Shown in pieces: positions 31,500 to 42,500 of a stretch of 60,000 nt of DNA. The notes below the pieces were generated by a model, which saw only the letters and a list, made by a program, of their open reading frames with translations, was not told the DNA's origin and searched no databases. Within the stretch, counting starts at the first letter, position 1; the number at the start of each line of letters is the position of its first letter. Source of the stretch: Zygnema cylindricum (taxonomy: Eukaryota > Streptophyta > Zygnematophyceae > Zygnematales > Zygnemataceae); contig JBBHKE010003364.1 of NCBI GenBank assembly GCA_037447655.1, forward strand, positions 282,549 through 342,548, given 5' to 3'. A program made the position numbers and the translations under genes.

Positions 31500-32405
31500 A
31501 CGGGAATTTTTTTTGGAAGGTCATCGAAATTCTACTTTTATTCATGGGTCTTTTGCAAAATTTTGTGTAGTCGGCGCCTCTTTGTTTGCCTCTCACACTG
31601 CTGTTTTTATTTTGCACTCCTTGAATGAAACACTAAAATTCTTTGTCAAATGAAAGAGCTTTATAAAGTATTTTAGGGTAACACCTTTAGGCGTAGTTTG
31701 ATGGTAGGTGGAGTGAGAAGACGAAAGCAATATAAGAAAACCATGGTGAAATGATATTCAACGTCGGTCGGAATTTTGTAATGAAACCACTCACGGAATT
31801 CCATAAAGGGAAAGTGAAGTTTCATACCAAAAATTAAAATGAAACGAACTATAGTGCATACCAAACGAATATTGATTCATTTGGTATTTTATCAACGTAC
31901 GCCTGAAATTTCATGGCTAGTTTGACCTTTAACTCGTTATAATGAACACCCGTTCGTTATTTTGACTTCGCGTTGTCGCCTATATACACCTATCGCTATA
32001 TCTTTTGAAATACAACTCTAAATCATGTGATTCTTTCGCAGACGTCTACCAAATTTATTACTACAACTTCATAACACTCAAGTACCCATTTACGAACAAG
32101 TTCCATCCACTATTAATGTTGCATAAAGTAAAGATTTCATTTTTGCACAATGAAAATAAAAATAGAATCTTCTTCAAAATCTTCCATTATTCATTTTCGC
32201 ACATTGAAACACTTAGCAAAGTTGTAGGGAGAATCTTCACAGAAATACAGAGTAACATTTCAAATGTTCGGTTACATGGGCACACCTGGTCTTGCATAGG
32301 GGTGGTTTTGCATAGTACGGCATATCATTAAAAGAAATATTTTGTTTCCTTGTGTTTCCTAAATATCTCTAAGAAAGGCCTTTTGTTATGGTATTTCTGC
32401 ATGAA
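31500..32405. repeat. Dispersed non-coding repeat family, copy 4 (diverged)
   Basis: Shares GGCGTAGTTTGATGG...GTGGAGTGAGAAG, AACCATGG, AGACGTCTACC and GTTACATGGGCA with copies 1-3. No coding gene. It adjoins the left arm of the long inverted repeat. Confidence 0.45.
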
Positions 32406-32409
32406 CTTG

Positions 32410-34770
32410 TAACTTAGCGAACGTACTTTGTTTTTAGCGCAGTTCGGCGGACTTGTATTTCAAGTGTCCCCATTTGTAACAACGAAATTGCTACTTAAGG
32501 GTGTGACGATTGTATAAGTCGATAGTGCTCCTGACGGTTATCAACGTCTACAATCTGTGGTGACGCACGTTTTTTTTGTAACTGCTTGTGACGTCGCATG
32601 TCTTTCCGTGACATTGTAGACGTACCGCCTTACAACCTGTGCCGTTTTGCCTTTGTCTCTTGCCTAGTCGACGTGAAATGGCATAAAGGGGGGGGGGTTG
32701 TTTTGTGCGAGCGCGTCGTACCTTATTGCCGGTTTTTACGCCGCGGGGGACGGGGGGCGTCGTCCAAAACGAACGTGCGAGGTACTGCTTTTTGGAGTAA
32801 GCTTGACCGACGTGCGTAGCCCACTTTGGGACCCAAGCAAAGCACGACGTGCGCAGCACGAACAATTATAAGGCGCGTAGCGAAAGCTTCGAAGAACGCT
32901 GTAGTTTTTGGACGGAGGTATGACGAAGGAATACCAAAAAGTGGGTTTCGCTTCGGACGACCGAAGTAGTGCAAGCATGAAGCACCGGAACTGCGAAAAG
33001 ATTGAGTACCGGACAAAAATGGACAAAACAAAACAAATTGTGTACCTTTTTCTCGTCGTACTGAAAGCCAACGGACAAAAAATAACGAATCGTGTATTTT
33101 TACTCGTGGTTGAAAGCGTTTGAATTGTTAATTCGTGAATTGTTAAGAAAAATTTAGACATGTGCGAATATGTGTTCTTATTTGATTAGCGAAATTAATT
33201 TGTTTTAAAACACATGAATTTCTTTGAATTTATTTTTTCAATAAAGGTTGAAGATGACGTTTTTTGACGTGGCCGGGGTCAAAGAACACAAGACGACAAC
33301 ATGCAGTACATTCTAAGTTCGACAATGACGCAAAATGTAATTCTATTTTTCTGTACGATTGTACCTTATGCGGTACGGCGCTAATTTTTAGAGGAAAACG
33401 ACAGTAAAACCCTTACTTTGGCACATGGAGACATATCTTTATTTTTCGCTATGCATCAACACTATGAGAGGCTCGGCTATAGTATATGTACGAACTTACT
33501 TTTTTTATTACTTAAAAATACCTGGCACCCAAAAATTATTCCTCTTTGCGTAACGTTATTGGGCTACCATTCTGTACTCCAAAAATTACATGCGCCGTTT
33601 CCGCCGTTTTACTTAAAAACCGTACAAGTTGTACAACAGAAGCCGAGAGTATCCGTACATCCCCTTTCAGTGCTATTTTTGGTACCAATGAAGCAATAAA
33701 TAGTCCGTACATGAGAACACTCACGAGATACAGTACTTGCCAGAACTCCACATGTGGAGGGATGTCGTCAGCATTGTTTTACGCTTACGTACAATATCGT
33801 GAAAATGTCGACGTGTCTTTGACCTGTCGTGTCAGCATATCTTAAGTGTGTCACCGACCATAGATGTTTCATTCATACGGATTTTGACTGTTTTACTAAA
33901 ACGCGTTATTTTTTTGAAGTTTTTGAACTTTTCGTAAAATTCAAATAATTTTCTTGTATGGGATACAATGTACGGATATAATGTACTTAATCTTCAAAAA
34001 AGGCTGAAGTACACCGTGAATCGCTATTAGGGTACGTATCCATTTGCCAAACATAAGTATTTTTGTTTTTATCCTGTAAAGTTTAGTGCCGTACCGCGTA
34101 ATTTTCAGCCGTACAAAAAAATGCTAAAATGTGGAAGTACAATTTGCTTCATTGTCTAATGTATAATGTACTACAAGTTGTCGTCTTGTGTGCTCCGACC
34201 ACCCGGTCACGTCAAAAAAAGTCATCTTCAAAACTTTTCTTTAAAACACATTGGCGATGTGTTTTAAAACAAATTATTTTCTGTAAACAAAAAGGAACAT
34301 GTATTCGCAGGTGTCATTTTTTCTTAAAAATTTCAAACGAATTCAAGCGACGATGAAAAGTGCACGATTCGCCATGTTTTGTCGGTTTGAGTTTCCGTAC
34401 CACGAAGTAAAGTACACAATTGTTTGGTTTTGTCCGTTTCCGCCTGCTACTAATTTGATTTTGCCAAGTGTCTCAAAGTTCAGATGCCATTTCACGTCGA
34501 CCGGATACGAGACGCAAAGGCAAAAGCGCATCTTCTTCATCCCATGAAACGGCAAATGCTGGAAGGCGGTACCACTACAATTCTACGAAAAGACATGCGA
34601 CGTCACAAGAAGTTACGAAAATAACGTGCGTCATCACAGCAGTCACGGGCAAAGCCAGCGTATACAATCGTCACACCCTTAAGTAACAATTTCGTTGTTA
34701 CACGAAGGGACACTGAAATCCGGGTCCGTCGGATCTGCGCTAAAAACAAAGTAAGCTCAGTGAGTTTCAA
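32410..34770. mobile_element. Long inverted-repeat element (~2.36 kb)
   Basis: Left arm (from about 32410) and right arm (to about 34770) are inverted copies. TACTTTGTTTTTAGCGCAG and GTAACAACGAAATTG are mirrored, as are AAGGGTGTGACGATTGTAT, GACGTCGCATGTCTTT and GTCGACGTGAAATGGCAT. Further in, GTACCGGACAAAA-type and TTTGTTTTAAAACACAT blocks also mirror (33000-33215 against 34245-34460). The left arm holds about 310 extra bases (32695-33010) including a G run. The spacer (about 33220-34240) has no transposase that I recognise. Long termini suggest a Mutator-like or foldback element. Target duplications were not found. Confidence 0.7.
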
Positions 34771-35146
34771 GTACATGGTGACACACTTTACAGTTAACGC
34801 TAGTGAAACATTAGCAATGTTAACGTAAACGTTATTTTGAGTTAAATTTAATTAACTGCAAATGTTTGACGTACATGCGCATGACGGGCAATGGAAAAAA
34901 ATAGCGAGTACTCTCCCTCGTGCTAATAAAAAACCTGCTACTTTAATGCATGAGCAGATACCCTAAGTTGTAGTAGTACTTTTGCTTAAATGTTTTATTT
35001 TTTATTATGAAGTCAAAGTCGGTCAACGCGTTTTATGTGGTTTTGAATTTTGTTCCATGCGCATAATAATTATTTTTCATGCGTTTCAATCGTGCTCATA
35101 GTACAAATGAAAGCCTCTATGCCACCAAATCTTGCCGTGTCAAACT
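34771..35146. other. Non-coding sequence, no gene seen
   Basis: Short blocks resemble 16990-17060 and 18420-18500 (ACTCTCCCTCGTGCTAA, AAAGTCGGTCAACGCGTTTT) in inverted or direct form. Dispersed-repeat debris. Confidence 0.4.
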
Positions 35147-35364
35147 ACACCGCCAATCGCTATTAGCGTTGTGTACGCTAATCCCGTCCCGCTTTTTTTT
35201 GTTTTTATTCTCAAATAGAATTATCCACACTATTTAAAAAAATCCCTAATTCCTAATTAGAGTAATCGATTTCTTCCAAAATTTCCAAATTCCCAATTAG
35301 CGTACACCACGCTAAATAATAGTATACGCTAATCAAACCTACACGCTAATAGCGATTGGCTTAC
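35147..35364. mobile_element. Small MITE with 18-bp inverted ends
   Basis: GCCAATCGCTATTAGCGT near 35151 and its exact complement ending at 35364 enclose about 180 bp. A second GTACGCTAAT motif lies just inside each end. No clear target duplication. Ends resemble the ACCGCGAATCG family at 51212-52117. Confidence 0.65.
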
Positions 35365-35429
35365 CTGAATCGAGCGTTTTTAGGTGTGAAGGTCGCGTGT
35401 GAGGGGGTCCACGTCGCCCTGCACTCCTT

Positions 35430-35500
35430 TCACTCCAATTTCGCTTTGCGACGCCTCGCGCCGCGCGGCGCGTCGCAAGTATAAATATGTTTAGGGTTTT
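35430..35500 (+). promoter_or_regulatory. GC palindrome and TATA box upstream of receptor kinase
   Basis: CTTTGCGACGCCTCGCGC and CGCGCGGCGCGTCGCAAG form an imperfect inverted repeat. Directly after it comes TATAAATA (35480-35487). The setting, several hundred bases before the CT tract and the kinase exon, fits a core promoter, but no transcript evidence is available. Confidence 0.4.
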
Positions 35501-35591
35501 TTTCTCATTCGTGTTTTTTTATATAAAAAAAAACCCGAACCAATAACCCTATGACCCTAAAAATCCGCGGTACCCGGGCGGTATTTTGCAA

Positions 35592-35638
35592 GTGTGCAGG
35601 TCTCGGCGCATTTCGCCTCGTGTAGGAGACCTGCACAC
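35592..35638. other. 13-bp hairpin with inner stem
   Basis: GTGTGCAGGTCTC pairs with GAGACCTGCACAC across a 21-base loop. The loop itself holds GGCG-CATTT-CGCC. It could be a structured 5' leader element or a cruciform. No known family recognised. Confidence 0.6.
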
Positions 35639-35689
35639 CCTGCACACCACGGGCGAGCCGACTAAGAAACCTTACCTGTACAGTGAAAA

Positions 35690-36550
35690 TGCATAAGAAA
35701 TCCCATTTTTTCCCTTCCCCTCATCGCACTTCCTCTCCCCCTCTGCATCTCCTTTCCCCTTCACTTCCCCCTGTCCCTAGCCCTTCTACTTTTGCCTTTC
35801 CCCCTTCCCCTGCCCCTTCCCCTCTCCCTCCCACTGTCCTTGTACCTGTCTCTCCCCCTCCCCTTCCCCCTCCCCATCCCTCTCTCTTCCTCCCTTTCCC
35901 TCTCCTCTCCCCCCTCCCCTTGCCCCCTCGTTCTCACCCTCTCTACACTATCATCCTCCTCCAACCCTTGTAGAAAGTGCTCCTCAAATTATCACATCTC
36001 TCTACTTTCATCTCTTCGCTCTTTTTCCCTCTCTCTCCCTTTGCATCCCTTTTCTCATATCCTGCTTTTCGACTCTCTCACTATTTGATTCTTCCTCTCA
36101 CTCTATCTCTCCCTGTCTCTGTTTTTCCCTACACCCACTTTTTTATCGTCCCCCCTCACAATCTCCCTTTTCTGGCGTTCTCTTGCTAGATTTCCCTCCC
36201 ACCCCACCCCACCCCCTTGTAACCCATACTCTTTTACTCTTTCAATCTTTTACCCCCATTGTAGTTTATTTCTCTCTCTCTTCTTTTTTTTCTCTCTTTT
36301 TTTCTCCGTGTTTTTTTTTCATAGCCTTTTTTTCCCTCCCTCTCCTATCCCGCTCTCTCCCCTTCACCCTCTCTCTCCCTCTTTCTCCCTCTCTCTCCCT
36401 CTTTCTCTCTCTCTCTCCCTCCCCCTTTCTCCTTCTTTCTACCTCTTTTTTCCTCTCTCTCCCTCTTTCTCTTTCTTTCTCCCTCTCTCCCTCTCTACCC
36501 CCCTCCCCCTCCCCCTCCCCCTCCCCCTCCCCTCTTCCCCTCTCCCATTG
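35690..36550. repeat. CT-rich tract before and within the kinase 5' region
   Basis: Over 800 bases of CTCTCC/CCCTTCC pyrimidine sequence on the coding strand. It may be the 5' leader or a pyrimidine-rich first intron ending at the CCTTCATAG acceptor (36624-36626). Open frames through it encode Leu/Pro/Ser repeats. Confidence 0.8.
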
Positions 36551-39500
36551 TTATTTTTCCAAATTCTACTCCCTCTCAACCAATTTTCTCGCTCGGACCT
36601 CCCTCTCCTCACTTCCCCCTTCATAGCACTTTCCCCCATCTTCCTTTTTGTTGTGGCAACCCTTCTTATCCGTACGACCTCCGCTTATAATATCACCTGC
36701 ACATCCCTTGATGATGCTGACGTGGCAGCTTTGACAGAGGCGCTTCCTATTTTAGGTTATGACTATGACTACGTGATGTCAATTCCACCTCGCGTATGTT
36801 GTTCTCAATATGATGTAGTATGCAGTGAAAATAGGACGTGCTGGATTGGTATCTCTTGCAGTGGAACCAGAGTGACTCAAATTAATCTCGTTTCTTTGGA
36901 GTTAGGTGGCAGTTTGCCAGCGTCCGTCGGGCAATTAACCGCTTTGGAAATTTTGAATTTCCAGTACAATAGTCTCACAGGAACCCTTCCAGAGAATTGG
37001 GGAAATCTCACAAACTTGGATACTTTGTACTTGGGTCATAACAGTCTCACAGGAACCATTCCAGAAAGTTGGGGAAATCTCACAAACTTGGAAACTTTGT
37101 ACTTGGATTATAACAATCTCACAGAAACCATTCCAGAAAGTTGGGGAAATCTTAAAAACTTGCAACGTCTGTACTTGAGTTATAACAGACTCCCAGGAAC
37201 CATTCCAGAAAGTTGGGGAAATCTTACAAACTTGAGAATTTTGTACATGGATAATAACAGTCTCACAGGAACCATTCCTAACAGTTTGGAAAATCTAACA
37301 AACTTAACTTCTTTAAGCCTGTCGAACAATAAACTTATCGGATCAGTGAATGTGGTGGGGAAAATGACCAAATTAGAAGAACTCTATGTCGCCTATAATC
37401 AATTCTCCGGAGAAATGGTTGAAATTCCATTTGACAACTCGACATCCTTAGTCAGTTTAGACTTTTCTAATAATAATTTTACCGGTTCATTTCCTGGTTG
37501 GATAGGGGATTTATTGAAATTAGAAACACTTAACCTTGCGAAAAATCCCCACATGTCTGCTTCTGAGCTTCCAAGTTCCAACTGGCCTGATACTCTTAGG
37601 CAGGTCAATTTATCGTCGATGAATCTCAATGGATCGATTCCCAACGCTCTAATTTCCCTTCGATATCTTCTCGAGATTGACCTTAGTCAGAATTTCTTAG
37701 CTGGAAGCATCCCTAATGCTCTCGGTTTAAATTGTTACTCTGTTTACCTCCAGTCAAATAATTTGACTGGAGAACTACCAGGTAGTCTGGAATATTCGAG
37801 CGTTCTCAATTTGGATCTGTCAAATAATTTTTTATCTGGAGATATTTCAAAATTCCTCAATACAAATCACACAAAAAGCCTGAATCTTCGTAGCAACAAT
37901 TTCACTGGACGTCTTCCCTCTGAAACCAATTCGTCTAGTCTTAATACAATTGACCTTTCTCGGAATTTTTTCGAAGGTAAAATTCCTATTAACTTTGGAA
38001 AAGAGGCGACAGTTTTAAGAGAGCTTGATTTGAGCGAGAACTATTTATCTGGTGATATTCCTTCGACATTGTTGAACGCCCCCGAACTTCGTAGCTTGTA
38101 AGTGAAACAACTGGATTGTGTTTTTTTCTTTATGGAGAAATTAATTCGCCACTTGTACATAAAGATTTTGCAACGTTCATAGACATCTGTCACTTAATAA
38201 TCATGACAATACTGGCGAAAAAAAAATGAAAGTTCTATAATTTATCCATAAGTGCATGATTATTTTGTGAAGGTTAAACTTAGGTTTACCAAAACCCAAC
38301 AATATTGAGCAAAAACAAAAAAAACATAATTATGGCAACCGTGGACCCATATTTGTTGTCATCTTGGCTTCGGCTGGCTTCCAGCAACAAAGTATTTAAC
38401 ATTCGACTTTATTGATTTCAGGAACCTACGAGCAAATCGGCTAAGCAACTTTCGAAGTCCTATTGGTCAGCTAAACATTTCTGCATATCTTACAGTTTTG
38501 TGAGTATTAAAAAAACTCTTCCTTTCAATTTCACATTTGTTGTTTATCAAATGGTTTTGGTGTTTTTGGAAACGATGAATTTGAACAATGTACGAATGGA
38601 TGTGTTGTTTGCCATGTAGAAGTGTTGGGAGTAACTCATTAACGAAAATACCAGAGCAAATCACCAATTGCACTCGACTTGAAGAACTGTGAGTACAAAC
38701 CATTTTCATATAGTTACCTAAAATGAATCATTTCGATCATGCACGCTTTTTTGAAAAGGTCAAAACTCTTAATTAAAGTTTTTTTATTCTATTTGTGACT
38801 TAACCTTGAATCCCTAAATTTGGGTGAAAGTCACGGATAGAATATTTCAACCTGGTTTAGGCTGGAAAACTAGGTGGTGGGTTTCTTCATCAAAGCAGTG
38901 GAGTTGGGAACATGTCTGTTGAACCTAATATCAAACAAACACCTACATGGAATCTATTATCGCGTTTGTATCTTTCTTGGAATATTTATGGGATAATTAT
39001 ATTAAAGGGATTAGTGCCCACTTCTAAACCTTTAATGTCAACATCATGAATAACAACGATATTGTAAAATTCTGTTTTGACACATCATAGGAGTCTAAAA
39101 TAGTGCGATAATCATTTTTTTAGACCTGATTTTTTTTTATGTTGTTGATAAAATAAAGCCATAGCATATTATTGGAAAAATAGGGTCTCATTATCGATAA
39201 TGAACCGTAAATATTGTAAAGAATCCTTGAATTTTCAGGTTATGGGAATCGTAGAGAAAATAATAATTGTAAGTCTGTTTGTTGCTCTATTCTGCATCCA
39301 TGACTTTTGATTGTAAACCATTACCTTATCGTATGCTGTCCTTCAGATGTGTATCAACAAGTTTTTCATACTTCAATTTTATTTGTCAACAATGCGATGA
39401 CTATTGGCAGTCATTGCGAAATCCGAAATACTTGTGAAACACGGTTTTCTTATGCCCTTGGCCAAATTTGAATGGTTTAGTCGAATCCACTGCCAGGTGG

Positions 39501-42500
39501 CCTGAGAGAAATGCTCCCATGGACGTAGTTTGTCGGTCTAAGATGTCCAGCGGTATCATCGGGAATTTGATGTTTCTTTGGTGGTAAGGTTTACAAAATT
39601 GTTTTTACGTCCATTTTAAATTATTAAGTGTTTCAGGTACTTCGACAACAACAATATCACTGGCGCTATTCCATCTTTTCTGGGAAACCTTTCATTTCTC
39701 CAAGTTCTGTAAGTACAAGCTGTTTCTATATTTTGGTGCTTGTACAGCTGGCTAATCAGAGCGAATGTTTTTTTGTATCAAAAAGAAACATGCAAACTTG
39801 TGACTCCGTTAAAAGGCTTTGCTAATAACTGTCGTCATTTAAATAGTTTCAAAAGCTGATACGATTTTGGTTTTTTTTCATTTTTATTCCAGGGACTTGT
39901 CGAAGAACTCGTTTAATTCTGAAATTCCCATTTCCTTTGGAGCAAACGGCTCTGTTTACGACGATTCCCTTCAGATATTTAGATTTTCAACTTTTACCGG
40001 ACTATCACATTTGTGAGCGAAACAAAATCTCATTTTTTTCAATTTATTTCTTGTTTGCGTCACAACACTAGTGCATTTAACTAAAGATTTTGCAAACATT
40101 TGAATACTATCATAGAATCACAAGTGAGAGTAAAGACACATGGTGGTAGTGCAGCACTGTGGAAACAGGGGCCATGGTTAGGAAACTGTAAAAGGTTTAG
40201 GTTTAATGTTTGCAACAATGTCAAAAAAAGTGGCAATACTCGAGCAATGTTTTGTAGTAGACTAGATGTGTTTGCCTTAAATAGTTCATCGAACTTAGTA
40301 TATCATTTTCATCTCTTGGATTATTCAACGATGTTTCAATTTTCTAGCCAGGTGCAGCTCTTTAAATTTTTATCTGTTGTCCTGATTGTGGAAAAGGAAT
40401 TTGAGCCGAAGCAACCTCACTGGTGAAATACCAAATAATATTGGAAAACTACGGGAACTTTCTCTTCTGTGAGTTGCAGCTTTGCCTAAAACACTAGAAA
40501 ACCTAGGTGCTGCAGGTGCTGTTTAAGACATGCCAAAAAATGGGCGTTAAAACTGATTTTTTATTTGGCCCTCCTACGGGCTGGGCTAGGAGATTGTTTT
40601 TTTTCCTCTTCGTAGAATCCTAGATAGGCAGGGAAAATCTTCACTTGACCAAATTTCAAGCTACAGTGACGCTCATGTTTACAGATCCGTAACTTTTTCA
40701 AAAGTGAATTATATTTCCAAATAAACCTCAAAAAGTTTCATGATGATGTTTTTTTTTCAAGTAAAATCTTCACTTACTCAATACCTCTTGTCAACACTAG
40801 GTACATATTGCAACCCTTTTTGAACATATGTCTTCACCAATGAATCTTAATTCTATTGAAATGTCTATTTTATCTGATCTTAGATAAAGGTGTATTTCTC
40901 ATGGTCACGGTTTTCTGTCCCATTTTTTGTATTCTACTTTTTTCATACATTATACATAAATTATTTTCAGGCAAAATTATTAGTTTTCATGTTTGGTATA
41001 GAATTGTCTTACGATAATAATTTAACCCGATTATTTCTCAAAGTATCTTAAGAGTAACTGAAAATCACAGGAATAAAAATGACTGATTGGGAGATTTACT
41101 CGTCTGTTTGCGGCTCTCGTTAGTTCATTGATCTACCCAGATGTGACTCTAAATGGGTAGAAAATGAACACACAATACCTACGTCAATACCAAGTGCAAA
41201 CTTGACTGTCGCTATTGTTCTTTTTTGTATGGATAAACTGTCGCCTCAGGAGGTTCATGTAAAGAAAAATTGATTTGGAAGTAAAAACCATGTCTACAGT
41301 TTAACGAATCTGAACGGAGAGCAACTTTCGCCAAATATTTTCCTTTTGGAGTTTTGTTTTATGTATACCAGAATTTTGAAATAATTAGGTAGCTTCAATT
41401 TTTGCATGAATTTCTTATTTGCATTTTTTTTTTTGTTTTTTGTAGTTTTGATATTTTACGTATTCTTATCATATAAAGAAGACATAAAGAGCTTTTTAAC
41501 GAGCTCTTTTATTGTTTGGAAAAGAATGATGGCATTTAGGAAGAGTGGATTGACATGGCTATTTATGCTCCTGTACTGTCTTATACGTCCCCAAGGTTCC
41601 ACGGGCTATTTAGTGAAAATATATTGACAGCAAATTTGGAGTATTTTGGTGAAACAATGACGTTTGGAAAGTATTGCATGTTTCTCGTATGTTTATTGAG
41701 TTTTATATGGGCAGTCTCTTTATCGATCTTGCAAATGGTATTTGAAACAGGATTTTTCCTTATTTGCTTAAAAGAAAATCATTGCATTGGCAAGTTTTAT
41801 GGTGCTCCTTAAATTCATTTTTATCTTATAATTGGATACCCATGCCCATTACCATACTTGTACTTTAAGTTCTTGTTTGAAAATCGCCATCTTTTCCTAT
41901 CTTTCCGTTTCTTTTTCTTTTATCCCTTCCTTTCCTTTCCCATCCAGTTTTTGTTTAGTAACTTGAAACATAGTTTGATGACGAGGATTTTCCAAAGTTG
42001 ACATTGCTTTAAGATTCATTGGTCTTTGCACACACGATTCATGATTGATAAATCATGCAAAAATTAATTAGGCACTCAATTTTTCAAAACTAAAAAGACG
42101 AAGACATCTCCTACTGTGTATGACGTATGCATATAGCTTAATTGTAGGTATGTCCTTTCTAAAAATTGCCAAAATGCTTTAAGTTGTCTATGTGTGTTAG
42201 ACATTCTATTGTCAAAACCATGTAGTACGTCTTTTGCCAATGAATGATCCGAAGAGTTTTTGTGGTGTACTATTTTCTTCTTTAGAGATTTGTCACATAA
42301 CCAGCTGAGTGGAAACATAACGGAGCTTCACGAAACTAGCCTCGTTACGCTGTAAGTACTTTTGATGTTTTATTTATTGCTAGTGTTTCGATATTTTTCC
42401 TGTTGTAAATTATGGTTGTAATTGATAATAATCCAAAATCGCTGAGAATCAGATTCCTTTGCCAGTCCAATCTTAAATGTTGTTCAATTTTTAAGAGATT

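Noticed and set aside
32736-33161. A 141-codon minus-strand frame in the long inverted repeat, possible transposase
   Set aside because: No transposase motif, and the mirrored arm does not keep the frame. Probably chance within GC-richer DNA.
41406-41812. Hydrophobic frames within kinase intron 6 that could be an extra exon or nested gene
   Set aside because: Exons 6 and 7 already join in frame, and the frames are Phe/Leu-rich translations of T-rich intron with no LRR pattern.
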